Below, piece by piece: positions 7,491 through 16,732 of a stretch of 64,000 bases of DNA. The notes beneath the pieces were generated by a model. That model was given only the letters and a program-made list of their open reading frames with translations. It was not told the origin of the DNA and ran no database searches. The translations under genes were made by a program, and so were the position numbers. Source of the stretch: Alishewanella jeotgali KCTC 22429. GTDB taxonomy: Bacteria > Pseudomonadota > Gammaproteobacteria > Enterobacterales > Alteromonadaceae. The stretch lies in contig NZ_AHTH01000010.1 in assembly GCF_000245735.1 (NCBI RefSeq), positions 62,001 through 126,000 of the forward strand, given 5' to 3'. Numbering within the stretch: position 1 is the first letter of the stretch; each line of letters begins with the position of its first letter.

Positions 7491-8036
7491 ATGTTCAACA
7501 AGTTGTCTGTTGCGTTTTCTTTGGTACTGACCGCAATGTTGGCTTTTAGCCTGCAGGCGGCCGAGGTTAAAACCATTGAATGGACTGATTTAATGCCGGA
7601 AGAGGACCTGAAGTTACTCCAGTCCTTACCCGAGGTGACGCACGACTATAGTCAGCCTTCACCGTTTGAAGATAACTACAATGGTAATGACCCTACTGCC
7701 CAGGCCTGGCAGCAAATTTTACAGTCAGCCAAGGTAAAACCGGAATTTAATAACGTTAAGGTCCGGATCCCGGGCTTTATTGTGCCGCTGGAATTTGATG
7801 ACAAACAAAATGTGACCAGTTTCTTCCTGGTACCCTACTTTGGTGCCTGTATCCACGTACCGCCACCGCCACCAAACCAGATTATCTATGTTACCGGCGC
7901 GTCCAATCTGCGCGCGGATATGATCTATTCGCCATTCTGGATCAGCGGCACCATTACCACCGACAGTGTCTCGCATGACTTAGCCAATGCGGCTTACAGC
8001 ATCAAGGCCGATAAGGTAGAAGAATATACCTGGTAA
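7491..8036 (+). CDS. DUF3299 periplasmic/exported protein of the zinc locus
   Basis: 181 residues with a signal peptide (hydrophobic stretch ending LQAAEVK around residue 24) and the DUF3299 hallmark VPYFGACIHVPPPPPNQ around residue 120, whose Cys and His may bind metal. The predicted location is the periplasm or membrane surface. It is transcribed away from the ABC genes across a 98-bp shared upstream region. A DUF3299 gene is a recurring member of zrg-type loci, supporting a role in zinc acquisition, but its exact task is unknown. Confidence 0.8.
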   Translation: MFNKLSVAFSLVLTAMLAFSLQAAEVKTIEWTDLMPEEDLKLLQSLPEVTHDYSQPSPFEDNYNGNDPTAQAWQQILQSAKVKPEFNNVKVRIPGFIVPLEFDDKQNVTSFFLVPYFGACIHVPPPPPNQIIYVTGASNLRADMIYSPFWISGTITTDSVSHDLANAAYSIKADKVEEYTW

Positions 8037-8074
8037 CGCCCCGTAACAAAAATTAGTAACAAAAAACAGTTACA

Positions 8075-8113
8075 AAAAAGCCGGATTGCTGTTTAAGCAA
8101 TACCGGCTTTTTT
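8075..8113. terminator. Bidirectional terminator between DUF3299 and DUF2796 genes
   Basis: AAAAAAGCCGG ... CCGGCTTTTTT with inner ATTGC/GCAAT pairing forms a long stem with A-run and T-run on its two sides, so it can work on both strands between the convergent genes. Confidence 0.85.
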
Positions 8114-8152
8114 ATGGCGCTGCTTTTCCAGCGCCTTGCGATACAACTGCCG

Positions 8153-8779
8153 TTAGAATCGAATACTGTTGTTATTCAGCGTTGCTGTAGCAGCGCCCTG
8201 GCGACCGTTAATCACCCACTGCACCTCCACCTTTTCCAGTGCCGGCGTCAGACTGAACAAACCCAGCTCCAACTGCTGCAAACGCGCCGGGTTTTGACAC
8301 AGCAAACTGATATTGGCATAAAAATCACCATGACCGGTGTAACCCGGTTCGGTCAGATCAGTATTAGCATCGGCGCTTTGCACTTCGCAATGGGCGTCGC
8401 GGCTTAAGGTAAGCCAGGTTGCCTGAGCAAGATTATCCAGCGCCAGCGCAATTTCCTGCCGTTGCTCGTTATTGCTTGGCGCATGTTCAAAACCGACAAT
8501 ATTGTAGGCGGCAGATTGCAACGCCAGTTGCAGTTCATTGCCCTCCAGCACCAGCGTCAGCGTCGCCGCGCCATGCACATGGGCACCCAATTGAGTCATG
8601 TCATCATGATCATGGTCGTGCGCATGCTTGTGATCATGATCGTGTTTATGATCATGATCGTGATTATGTTGTTCAGCCTTGGGCGCTTTGTCGTGCTGAT
8701 GCGCCGGATGCGCCTGAACCAGCGCAGCCGGGCCCAGCAGTAAGGCGGGCAGCAGCAGGGCAATCAATTTTGATGACAT
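8153..8779 (-). CDS. DUF2796 (ZrgA-like) His-rich zinc-binding protein
   Basis: 208-residue exported protein. A signal peptide (residues 1-23, ending LVQA) is followed at 24-60 by an extraordinary His/Asp run with many HDHDHKHD-type repeats, then GAHVHGAATL and a beta-rich C-terminal domain. DUF2796 is the family of Vibrio ZrgA, a zinc-regulated factor needed with the zrg ABC proteins. The His tract would bind several zinc ions in the periplasm and pass them to the transporter. The gene stands alone on the minus strand, with a Zur-like site just upstream of its start. Confidence 0.85.
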   Translation of the reverse strand: MSSKLIALLLPALLLGPAALVQAHPAHQHDKAPKAEQHNHDHDHKHDHDHKHAHDHDHDDMTQLGAHVHGAATLTLVLEGNELQLALQSAAYNIVGFEHAPSNNEQRQEIALALDNLAQATWLTLSRDAHCEVQSADANTDLTEPGYTGHGDFYANISLLCQNPARLQQLELGLFSLTPALEKVEVQWVINGRQGAATATLNNNSIRF

Positions 8780-8791
8780 AGCCTTCTCCTC

Positions 8792-8812
8792 AAATGTTAT
8801 TGTGTCACATCA
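8792..8812. promoter_or_regulatory. Candidate Zur operator upstream of the DUF2796 gene
   Basis: AAATGTTATTGTGTCACATC resembles the Zur consensus: the half-site AAATGTTAT is exact, and the other half matches 5 of 8 positions. It begins 13 bases upstream of the start codon. Inferred from motif and from the zinc-binding product. Confidence 0.4.
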
Positions 8813-8903
8813 TACTCAGTTTTTACGCGACTGCAACGCTAACGAATGATCGCCAAAGGGCTCACGCCCGTACTCGCCATAACTCTGATTAACTGTGGCC
8901 GCT

Positions 8904-10433
8904 ATGCGCAAACTGATTATTATTCTGGGCGATCAATTAAGCCCGGCCCTTGCCAGCCTGCGTCAGGCAGGTCCTGACGACCTGATTCTGATGGCAGAAG
9001 TGAAAACCGAAGCCCGTTACGTGAAACATCATAAGCACAAAATCATTTTACTGTTTAGCGCAATGCGTCATTTTGCCGCAACCTTACGGCAACAGGGCTT
9101 TGCGCTTTGTTATCTGGAATATGGCGCACAGCCGGGTATTCACAGTATGACCGATGCCGTGGCCTATGCCTTGCAGCAGCAAGAGTTCAGTGACATTGTC
9201 ATCACCGAGTGCGGCGAATACCGGTTGCAACAGGAGATACTGAGCTGGCGCGAACGTTTTAATCTGCCGCTGCACGTGCTGGAAGATGACCGCTTTATCT
9301 GTTCAACGGCGATGTTTGCACAGTGGGCCACTGATCGCCAGCAGCTGCGGATGGAGTTTTTTTACCGCCAGATGCGGCGCTATACCGGCTTACTGATGGA
9401 TGCGAAGCAACAACCTGTCGGTGGCCAATGGAACTATGATAAAGACAATCGCAAAGCCTGCCCTCCGGATCTAAAGCAAGTTCCGCCATTGCAGTTTAGC
9501 CCCGATGACATTACCCGGCAGGTGATGGCGCTGGTTGAAACCGAGTTTGCCGACCATCCTGGCAGCGTCGGCGAATTTCACTATGCCGTCACTGGTAAAG
9601 CCGCCCGGCAGGCGTTCTTGCATTTTGTTGATCAGCAACTGGCCAACTTTGGCGATTATCAGGACGCAATGCTGCTGGAGCAGCCATTCTTGTTTCACAG
9701 CATCTGTTCGATGTACCTGAATGCAGGTTTACTGGATGTACGCTGGATGTGCCAGAAAGTCGAAACCGCCTGGCGCGAGCAAAGCGTCAGCCTGAATGCC
9801 GCCGAAGGCTTTATCCGGCAGCTCATTGGCTGGCGCGAATATGTCCGCGGGCTGTATTGGTTAATGATGCCAGACTACAGCCGCCATAATTTCCTGCAGG
9901 CGCATACACCTTTGCCCGGGTTTTACTGGCATGCCGGAACTAAGATGCGCTGTATGCAGCAGGCGATCAGTCAAACCCTGCAACATGGCTATGCGCATCA
10001 TATTCAACGCTTAATGGTTACCGGTAACTTTGCCTTACTGGCGGGCTTAGCCATCGATGAAGTCACGGCCTGGTATCTGGCGGTTTATGTCGATGCCTAC
10101 GAGTGGGTTGAGCTGCCCAATACGCTGGGAATGGCGTTATTTGCCGATGGCGGCATTCTGGCGTCAAAACCCTATGCCGCCAGCGGAGCCTATATCAACC
10201 GAATGAGCAACTATTGCAAACATTGCCACTACCAGGTGAAAGAGGTGACAGGTGCCAAAGCCTGCCCTTTTAACGCCCTATATTGGGATTTTCTGGCCCG
10301 CAACGAGTCGCAATTAGGTCAGAATGCACGGATGCAGCTGGCTTATAAAAACTGGCATAACAAAACGCCGGAGCAGCAACAGGCGATCCGCGCTCAGGCT
10401 GCGCAGTGGTTAATACAGATTGAGCAGTTATGA
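8904..10433 (+). CDS. FeS-BCP type (6-4) photolyase / cryptochrome
   Basis: 509-residue flavoprotein of the DPRP family (bacterial iron-sulfur photolyases such as Agrobacterium PhrB), which repair (6-4) pyrimidine photoproducts with light using FAD, a lumazine antenna and a 4Fe-4S cluster. The N-terminal Rossmann domain starts MRKLIIILGDQLSP. Counting from the ATG at 8904, cysteines fall at 350, 438, 441 and 454, exactly the cluster ligand positions reported for PhrB; this also favours this start over the GTG at 8895. It is the first gene of a three-photolyase operon, and its stop overlaps the next start (ATGA). Confidence 0.9.
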   Translation: MRKLIIILGDQLSPALASLRQAGPDDLILMAEVKTEARYVKHHKHKIILLFSAMRHFAATLRQQGFALCYLEYGAQPGIHSMTDAVAYALQQQEFSDIVITECGEYRLQQEILSWRERFNLPLHVLEDDRFICSTAMFAQWATDRQQLRMEFFYRQMRRYTGLLMDAKQQPVGGQWNYDKDNRKACPPDLKQVPPLQFSPDDITRQVMALVETEFADHPGSVGEFHYAVTGKAARQAFLHFVDQQLANFGDYQDAMLLEQPFLFHSICSMYLNAGLLDVRWMCQKVETAWREQSVSLNAAEGFIRQLIGWREYVRGLYWLMMPDYSRHNFLQAHTPLPGFYWHAGTKMRCMQQAISQTLQHGYAHHIQRLMVTGNFALLAGLAIDEVTAWYLAVYVDAYEWVELPNTLGMALFADGGILASKPYAASGAYINRMSNYCKHCHYQVKEVTGAKACPFNALYWDFLARNESQLGQNARMQLAYKNWHNKTPEQQQAIRAQAAQWLIQIEQL

Positions 10434-11770
10434 CAACACTGGTACTACTAAATAGCAGCTTACGGCTGGATGACAACCCACTGCTCAAGGCGCCAGCGGG
10501 GCCTGCCGCTGCCGTTGTGGTGCTTGAGCAGCAGCAGTGCTTTGGCCGCCAGTATGGCCTCTATCGCTGCAACCTGTGGCGCCTGAAAACCCAGCTGCAA
10601 GCCGTTCAGGCGCTCACTGAGGCCCTGGCACAGCATAATATTGGCCTGATTATCCGCTTTGGCGATACCCGCAGCGAACTCTTACAGTTAGCAGAACAGC
10701 TGCAGGCCGATAGACTGCTGGCCAGTGAGCCAACGGCACCGGAGGAATACCAGGCGCTGCGTGCTCTGACACCCGCGCTTGCGCTGGAACTGCAGGATAA
10801 TAACAGCCTACTCGGCGCTACGCTAAGACCAGAACTTGGCCGCTTGCCCGATCGCTTTACGCAATTTCGCAAACAGTTGGAGCCAAGCCTGTTGGTCACG
10901 CCGCCGCAAAGGACTCAGCCTGCTGGTGACTGGTTAAGCCCGGCAGCTGCCGCTACTTACTCGCAGCAGGTGATACTGCAGCAATGGCTTGGCAACAGCG
11001 TTCCGGCGCGCTGGGATGAAACTAAGGCGCTGGCGCGACTTAAGCATTTTATCTGGCAGGGCCAGCATATTCTGCATTACAAAGACAGCCGCAATGCGCT
11101 CATCGGTGAGCATTACGCCAGTTTTTTCTCAACGCCGCTCAGCCTTGGAACCTTGTCGGTGCGCCGCTGCTGGCAGCAGGTGGAACAATTTGAACAGCAG
11201 ATCGAAGCTAACGAATCGACCTACTGGCTAAAATTTGAATTACTGTGGCGGGAGTTTTTCCGCTGGCAAATGCGCAAATATCAGGCGCGCTGGTTTAGCA
11301 AAACCGGCATCAGCGGTAAGGCTGATTACACCAAACCCAACCTGAACAACTCGCAGCAGCATGCTTTTGCCAACTGGTGTGCCGGTAATACTGGCGTGCC
11401 TTTTATCGATGCCAATATGCGGCTGTTAAATCAGAGCGGTTTAATGAGTAACCGCGGCCGGCAGAATGTGGCCAGCTATCTGGTGCATGACTTGGCGCTG
11501 GACTGGCGGCTGGGCGCTGCCTACTTCGAGCAGCGGCTACTCGATTATGATGTGGCCAGTAACTGGGGTAACTGGGCCTATATCGCAGGCTATGGTAATA
11601 GTGAAGCCCGGCCATTTAACCCGATTAAGCAGGCGCTCTGGTACGATCCGGACGCGGCCTTTGTGCGGCAGCTGCTGCCGGACATCAGCGGCGTCGGTAA
11701 GGCAGCGCATCGCCCTGCCGCGCACGCCCGCCTGTTACCGCAGTGGCGCAGCTGGTTAAGCGAACTCTAG
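10430..11770 (+). CDS. DASH-family cryptochrome
   Basis: 446-residue cry-DASH: an N-terminal antenna-binding photolyase domain (MTTLVLLNSSLRLDDNP) and a C-terminal FAD domain with WREFFRWQMRKYQARWF, NMRLLNQSGLMSNRGRQNVAS and ASNWGNWAYIAGYG, all typical of DASH proteins. These repair CPD lesions mainly in single-stranded DNA and may act as blue-light sensors. The start codon overlaps the stop of the (6-4) photolyase by four bases, implying translational coupling. The cysteines of the iron-sulfur type are absent. Confidence 0.92.
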   Translation: MTTLVLLNSSLRLDDNPLLKAPAGPAAAVVVLEQQQCFGRQYGLYRCNLWRLKTQLQAVQALTEALAQHNIGLIIRFGDTRSELLQLAEQLQADRLLASEPTAPEEYQALRALTPALALELQDNNSLLGATLRPELGRLPDRFTQFRKQLEPSLLVTPPQRTQPAGDWLSPAAAATYSQQVILQQWLGNSVPARWDETKALARLKHFIWQGQHILHYKDSRNALIGEHYASFFSTPLSLGTLSVRRCWQQVEQFEQQIEANESTYWLKFELLWREFFRWQMRKYQARWFSKTGISGKADYTKPNLNNSQQHAFANWCAGNTGVPFIDANMRLLNQSGLMSNRGRQNVASYLVHDLALDWRLGAAYFEQRLLDYDVASNWGNWAYIAGYGNSEARPFNPIKQALWYDPDAAFVRQLLPDISGVGKAAHRPAAHARLLPQWRSWLSEL

Positions 11771-11772
11771 CG

Positions 11773-13281
11773 ATGCATCTGCTGTGGTTTAAACGCGACC
11801 TGCGCCTCGAAGACCACGCCGCGCTGTTTTATGCCGCCAAAAATGGCAGCGCCGTGTTACCAGTCTATATTGTCGAGCCGGATTATTGGCAACAGCCTGA
11901 CGTGTCGTTACGGCACTGGGCCTTTGTCAGCGAAGCTCTGACGCAGCTGCAGCAGCAACTGACAGCACTGGGGCAGCCGCTGTTAGTATGTTATGGCGCC
12001 GCGACCCGGGTACTACGTGAACTCTGTGCCCGCTTTCCGATCAGCGCTGTCTATAGCCACCAGGAAACCGGTAATTTATGGAGCTATCAGCGTGATCTGG
12101 CAGTAGCACGTTTACTGGCAGAACTGGCTCTACCCTGGCAGCAATACCCGCAGTTTGCGGTGATCCGCGCGCTCAGCTCCCGTGATCACTGGTTCGAGCA
12201 AGCTGATCATTGGCTGAGCCAACCGCTGTACCCCTGCCCGGCCAGGCTACCTTTTATTTGCGCCGCGAACTGGCTGGCGCCGCTGCCGGTACCGCAACGT
12301 AGCCGCGATTTGCCGGCGTGTCAGCAGCGGCAGCATGGCTGGCAGCTGCAACAAACGCTGGATAGCTTTCTACACCAACGCAGCCAGCACTATCATGGCG
12401 GCATTTCTTTTGCGGCGCGCGCAGTAAACAGCTGCTCCCGCCTCAGCCCCTTTCTGGCTTATGGCCAGCTTAGTATCCGTCAACTGCAGCAGCTTACCGA
12501 GCAACAACGTAAGGCCAGCGATTCCACGCAGCAAAAACGCGGGCTGCAGGCGTTTTACAGCCGGCTGCGCTGGCATTGCCACTTTATACAGAAGCTGGAA
12601 GATGAACCGGAAGTGGAAATGCGTAATATGCATCGCGGCTTTGATGGCTTACGCGAGGACGCCTTTGATGCGACGCTGTATCAAGCCTGGGCCAGCGGTC
12701 AGACCGGCTATCCGCTGATTGACGCTGCCATGCGCTCTCTGCTACATACCGGTTGGCTGCACTTTCGCGGCCGCGCCATGTTGGTGGCCTTTGCCAGTTA
12801 TCATTTGTGGCTGCACTGGCGGCCGCTGGCACTACATCTGACACAATGCTTTGTCGACTACGAGCCGGGCATCCACTATCCGCAAATACAGATGCAAGCC
12901 GGCACGACCGGGATCAACCCCGACCGTATGTATAACCCGGTAAAGCAAAGTATGCAAAAAGATCCCAAAGGCGAGTTTATCCGGCAATGGCTGCCGGAAC
13001 TACGCCGGGTGCCGGACAGCTGGCTGCATCAGCCCTGGTTGATGAGCAGCTCGCTGCAACAGCAATACGGTTGTGTGATAGGCCGCGATTATCCGGCACC
13101 GGTGGTCGCGGCCGGCCAGGCCGTAAGCGCAGCCAGAGCGAAACTCAGTCAGTGGCTGGCGCAGCAACGCGGGCAGTTTGAACTGGAAAAGCGTCAGGTA
13201 TTTCAGCGCCATGCCAGCCGGAATCGGCCAGCAGAGCGGCGCTCAGTAAAGCAGAGCAGCCAGCTCGGGTTATTCGACTAA
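11773..13281 (+). CDS. Photolyase/cryptochrome-like FAD-binding protein (third clade)
   Basis: 502-residue protein with an N-terminal photolyase domain (MHLLWFKRDLRLEDHAAL) and a C-terminal FAD domain including GYPLIDAAMRSLLHTGWLHF. At about residues 367-390 it has IHYPQIQMQAGTTGIN...YNPVKQ in place of the NWxW...NP segment of CPD photolyases and of the DASH neighbour. It therefore belongs to a separate, little-studied photolyase-like clade. The start is the ATG two bases after the cry-DASH stop; an earlier in-frame GTG lies inside that gene. Repair versus sensory function cannot be told from sequence. Its C-terminus is Arg/Gln/Ser rich. Confidence 0.8.
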   Translation: MHLLWFKRDLRLEDHAALFYAAKNGSAVLPVYIVEPDYWQQPDVSLRHWAFVSEALTQLQQQLTALGQPLLVCYGAATRVLRELCARFPISAVYSHQETGNLWSYQRDLAVARLLAELALPWQQYPQFAVIRALSSRDHWFEQADHWLSQPLYPCPARLPFICAANWLAPLPVPQRSRDLPACQQRQHGWQLQQTLDSFLHQRSQHYHGGISFAARAVNSCSRLSPFLAYGQLSIRQLQQLTEQQRKASDSTQQKRGLQAFYSRLRWHCHFIQKLEDEPEVEMRNMHRGFDGLREDAFDATLYQAWASGQTGYPLIDAAMRSLLHTGWLHFRGRAMLVAFASYHLWLHWRPLALHLTQCFVDYEPGIHYPQIQMQAGTTGINPDRMYNPVKQSMQKDPKGEFIRQWLPELRRVPDSWLHQPWLMSSSLQQQYGCVIGRDYPAPVVAAGQAVSAARAKLSQWLAQQRGQFELEKRQVFQRHASRNRPAERRSVKQSSQLGLFD

Positions 13282-13309
13282 CACCTTGGCTTAAGCTGAC
13301 GGGAGCAGC

Positions 13310-13708
<399 letters not shown>

Positions 13709-13786
13709 TCAGCTGTCAGAGCGCATTTTGTTGATCCTTTCAGCAATAAATCCGTTAAGATATCTATAACCAACAGCGAGGCCACT

Positions 13787-14620
13787 ATGAGCATAGAACA
13801 AGCAATTATCCGGGAAATGCGGGTGCTGCCGCAGATCGATGTCGAATTTGAGATCCGCCGCCGGGTCGACTTTATTAAAGCGAGGCTGCAAAGTGCCGGC
13901 TTAAAAACTCTGGTACTTGGCATCAGTGGCGGTGTTGACTCCACTACTTGTGGCCGGCTGGCCCAGTTAGCGGTGGATGAATTAAACCGCGAACAGAGTG
14001 GTGGCTATCAGTTTATCGCGGTACGGCTGCCGTACGGTGTGCAAAAAGATGAAGAAGAAGCGCAGCTGGCGCTGCGTTTTATCCAACCCAGTCTTAGTGT
14101 GACGGTCAATATAAAGGCGGCAGCCGATGCGCTGCATCAGAGCACCTTACTGGGTATTGAGAGCCTGCCGTTACCGGGCGAAGCGCAGCAGGATTTTGCC
14201 AAAGGCAATGTTAAAGCTCGCTGCCGGATGCTGGCGCAGTATCATATTGCGGCGCTGCAAGGCGGTTTAGTGCTGGGTACCGATCATTCGGCCGAGAATA
14301 TTACTGGTTTTTATACCAAATGGGGCGATGGTGCCTGTGATTTAGCACCGCTGTTTGGCTTAAGTAAACGTCAGGTACGGGCCTTGGCACGGCATCTGGG
14401 CGCGCCGGAACTACTGGTAGAAAAAACACCGACAGCCGATCTGGAATGTATGGCGCCGCAAAAGGCCGATGAAGCGGCTTTGGGACTTACTTACCAGCAA
14501 ATTGATGACTTTTTGGAAGGTAAGGCCGTGGATGCGGCGGTCAGCGCACGTTTAGTGCAGATCTATCAAAAAACCCAACATAAGCGCCAACCGATCCCAA
14601 CGGTATACGACCCTTTGTAA
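13787..14620 (+). CDS. nadE: NH3-dependent NAD+ synthetase
   Basis: 277-residue cytosolic enzyme that amidates nicotinate adenine dinucleotide to NAD+, the last step of NAD biosynthesis. The PP-loop [15 protein letters not shown] binds [34 protein letters not shown] and [11 protein letters not shown] are typical of the short ammonia-dependent form; there is no glutaminase domain. TTGATC at 13731 followed by TTAAGA about 18 bases on is a candidate promoter. Proximity to glnB fits the nitrogen link but is also common by chance. Confidence 0.95.
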   Translation: MSIEQAIIREMRVLPQIDVEFEIRRRVDFIKARLQSAGLKTLVLGISGGVDSTTCGRLAQLAVDELNREQSGGYQFIAVRLPYGVQKDEEEAQLALRFIQPSLSVTVNIKAAADALHQSTLLGIESLPLPGEAQQDFAKGNVKARCRMLAQYHIAALQGGLVLGTDHSAENITGFYTKWGDGACDLAPLFGLSKRQVRALARHLGAPELLVEKTPTADLECMAPQKADEAALGLTYQQIDDFLEGKAVDAAVSARLVQIYQKTQHKRQPIPTVYDPL

Positions 14621-14631
14621 CAGCGCACATC

Positions 14632-14668
14632 CCCTAAAGCGGATAGCATTTCCGCTTTAGGGCGTTTT
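14632..14668 (+). terminator. Terminator of nadE
   Basis: The perfect 12-bp stem CCCTAAAGCGGA / TCCGCTTTAGGG with a short loop is followed by CGTTTTA, 12 bases after the nadE stop codon. Confidence 0.8.
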
Positions 14669-14767
14669 AGCATAATAATCCAAACCAATATAAATAACAT
14701 TTATTTCACAAACGCAGTACCCTGACTACACTTCCTGCTAGCTATGTGTAAAAGTCGGAGTGCGACC

Positions 14768-15259
14768 ATGCGCCAAGATGGACTCACCTTATTAGAAATA
14801 CTCATATGTATAGCCGTGCTACTGATTTTGTTAACATTAGGTGCGCCAGCTATGGATGAGTTTATCCATAAACAAAGGGCTGAAAGTTATGTGCAACAAT
14901 TCCAGCGACACCTTAACTATGCTCGGGTACAAGCCAGCAGCAGTCAACAGCCAGTAAGGCTTTGTCCGGGGCAGATAGACTTATGCCAAGGTCAGTGGCA
15001 AAAAGATCCATTACTGCTGAGTTTATTAAACCCCCTGACCAACCAAGCGATATTGTTGCGAGAGCTTCCGCTGTTGCCATCAGGACATCAGTTAAGTTAC
15101 AACCGCCAACAACTGCAGTTTCGCCGTGACGGCAGTCTGGACGCGCTGGAGAATGGGACTTTTCATTATTGTCCACCAGGACGGTTTAACTGGCATTATC
15201 GTATTGTGATGAATCAAGCCGGGCGCAATAGGCTGCAACGGTTGCCATACGCTTGTTGA
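14768..15259 (+). CDS. GspH/FimT-type minor pseudopilin
   Basis: 163-residue type IV pilus/secretion pseudopilin. The class III signal MRQDG is cut before LTLLEI, putting Glu at mature position 5, followed by a long hydrophobic helix (residues 6-30). A GspH-like C-terminal domain with several cysteines follows (CPGQIDLC, CPPGR, terminal Cys). I start at the ATG at 14768, nine bases after GGAG, not the upstream GTG-type start. It is the only pilin gene in this region on the plus strand and converges on the PilE-like gene. It supplies the FimT/FimU-type subunit missing from the second minus-strand set. Confidence 0.8.
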   Translation: MRQDGLTLLEILICIAVLLILLTLGAPAMDEFIHKQRAESYVQQFQRHLNYARVQASSSQQPVRLCPGQIDLCQGQWQKDPLLLSLLNPLTNQAILLRELPLLPSGHQLSYNRQQLQFRRDGSLDALENGTFHYCPPGRFNWHYRIVMNQAGRNRLQRLPYAC

Positions 15260-15272
15260 GCAGCATACTAAT

Positions 15273-15674
15273 TTAGTCCCAACAACTTAGTGCCGCCGAC
15301 ACACCATGGTTGCGTTGTCCCAGGTGATTTATCGAAAATTGCTGACAAGCACTATCGTGTTGTTGTGCCCCCTGAGCTGTAAGAATTATCTGAAAAGCCG
15401 TACCATCTGAATCTATAACGAGCTGAATTCGATAACGTCCTGAACTTGTGTCAGCGGAGGACACCCCCAAATCGGCCAGCTGGTCGGAGTAACGCCCCGT
15501 GTCTAATAATCTTTGCTCCTGACGATTGGCTAGTTCTAACAAGGTGGTGACTGCCTCAGCACGGTAACTACGCAAAACAAACTGTTGATATGACGGGTAG
15601 CTCAGCTGTATTAAAATGCCTAAGATCGCTAATACCACTAACATCTCTAACAAACTAAAGCCCCGGGTAAACAT
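15273..15674 (-). CDS. PilE-like minor type IV pilin (set B)
   Basis: 133 residues; prepilin signal MFTRG followed by FSLLEMLVVLAILG with Glu5, then the pilin alpha-helix (SYPSYQQFVLRSYRAEA) and a small C-terminal domain ending in a likely disulfide loop (DSACQQF...ALSCW). This matches the PilE-type minor pilin at the end of Pseudomonas-like fimU-pilVWXY1Y2E operons. Its start overlaps the stop of the PilY1-like gene by one base. Minor pilins prime pilus assembly and tip complex formation at the inner membrane. Confidence 0.85.
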   Translation of the reverse strand: MFTRGFSLLEMLVVLAILGILIQLSYPSYQQFVLRSYRAEAVTTLLELANRQEQRLLDTGRYSDQLADLGVSSADTSSGRYRIQLVIDSDGTAFQIILTAQGAQQHDSACQQFSINHLGQRNHGVSAALSCWD

Positions 15675-16732
15675 CAGAATGCCCCCCTCTCATCACGGTA
15701 GGTAGCCAGGCGCTGCCAAAGCGGAAATCTGTCCAGAGTCAGGGGCGCAGTGCATTGATGGCATTCATGACTGATTTTTAGCAGCCCATCCAGCAAAGAG
15801 ATATAGTGCGTCTCATCCTGTAACACCAGCGCCAGTGTTTTATCTGGCTGTTCGCGTATCTTTAGCACAGCATTATCCAACACTGGGATTTTCCAACTCC
15901 GCTGTCGGTATACCTGAGTAGCAGTATATAATTGAAACGCGAAAAGTAATTGCTCCGTCTGATTCGCGTGACAAATACCAAATCCCTCGCTGGTAACAAC
16001 GGGCGCGTAAATCACACCGGCGATAACCTTTGGCATGCTACTAATTCTGCCCGGTAGCGACACCTTCCAACCGGCGGCACTTAATATTGTCCGCCAATCA
16101 GCCGCCGAGAACTGCTGTTTAAGCTCCGGCTCACTGAGTAAGGTTCTGTCGAGCAGATGCTGACTATTCAGCAGATACTGTAACTTCAAAAGCGCATCAA
16201 AACGCAAATTAAAGAGTACATCCTTACCGGATAGTGGCTCAGTACCTACCAGTAACAGTTGATGGTGGTCAACGCTACGCCAAGACGCTGGAGCCAGATG
16301 CCTTGGCAGGCGAGCACGAATTAGCGCAATGGTGCTACCAAAGAACAAGCCAGAATCAGATAAGTCGGCCATTAACCGTGGGATGCCAAACAACCCGTCA
16401 CTGATAGATAGCCGCCATAGCCGACCATCGATGCCTAGTAGCCATAAATGGTCTGCTATGCCGTCTAGGTTCCAGTCTTCCGCCAAGGGCTTAGCTAATA
16501 CTCGAATATCTGCCGCTATATCCGATAAATCGAAGCTGGTAAGGAGCGGACCGTGCTCTTTTACCAGCTCTAGCCGCTGCTTAGCATCGTCCGCTGTCAC
16601 TAAGTTTACGCTGGCATAAGTCACTTGTTGCTGATGATGGATCCTAACCTTTACCGGTTCAGCCTGAGATAAAGGACAAAATGCCTGTACCTGTGCAACA
16701 AACAATAACAAGCAGCCAAGTACGAACTTCAT
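15674..16732 (-). CDS. Short PilY1-like protein
   Basis: 352 residues with an N-terminal signal peptide (MKFVLGCLLLFVAQVQAF). No database-level match is claimed, but the segment from Asp86 carries a calcium-loop pattern DxNxDGxxD (DWNLDGIADHLWLLGIDGRL) followed by WRLSISDG, strikingly like the beta-propeller of PilY1, which caps type IV pili. It sits where pilY1 sits in Pseudomonas operons (after pilX, before pilE). PilY1 is usually over 1000 residues, so the von Willebrand-like N-terminal part is absent. The frame is intact, so this looks like a reduced version rather than a broken gene. Confidence 0.55.
   Translation of the reverse strand: MKFVLGCLLLFVAQVQAFCPLSQAEPVKVRIHHQQQVTYASVNLVTADDAKQRLELVKEHGPLLTSFDLSDIAADIRVLAKPLAEDWNLDGIADHLWLLGIDGRLWRLSISDGLFGIPRLMADLSDSGLFFGSTIALIRARLPRHLAPASWRSVDHHQLLLVGTEPLSGKDVLFNLRFDALLKLQYLLNSQHLLDRTLLSEPELKQQFSAADWRTILSAAGWKVSLPGRISSMPKVIAGVIYAPVVTSEGFGICHANQTEQLLFAFQLYTATQVYRQRSWKIPVLDNAVLKIREQPDKTLALVLQDETHYISLLDGLLKISHECHQCTAPLTLDRFPLWQRLATYRDERGAF

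Noticed and set aside
8419-8781. Plus-strand frames opposite the His-rich gene
   Set aside because: Shadow of the HDHDHKHD repeat; the minus-strand protein has a signal peptide and a known family.
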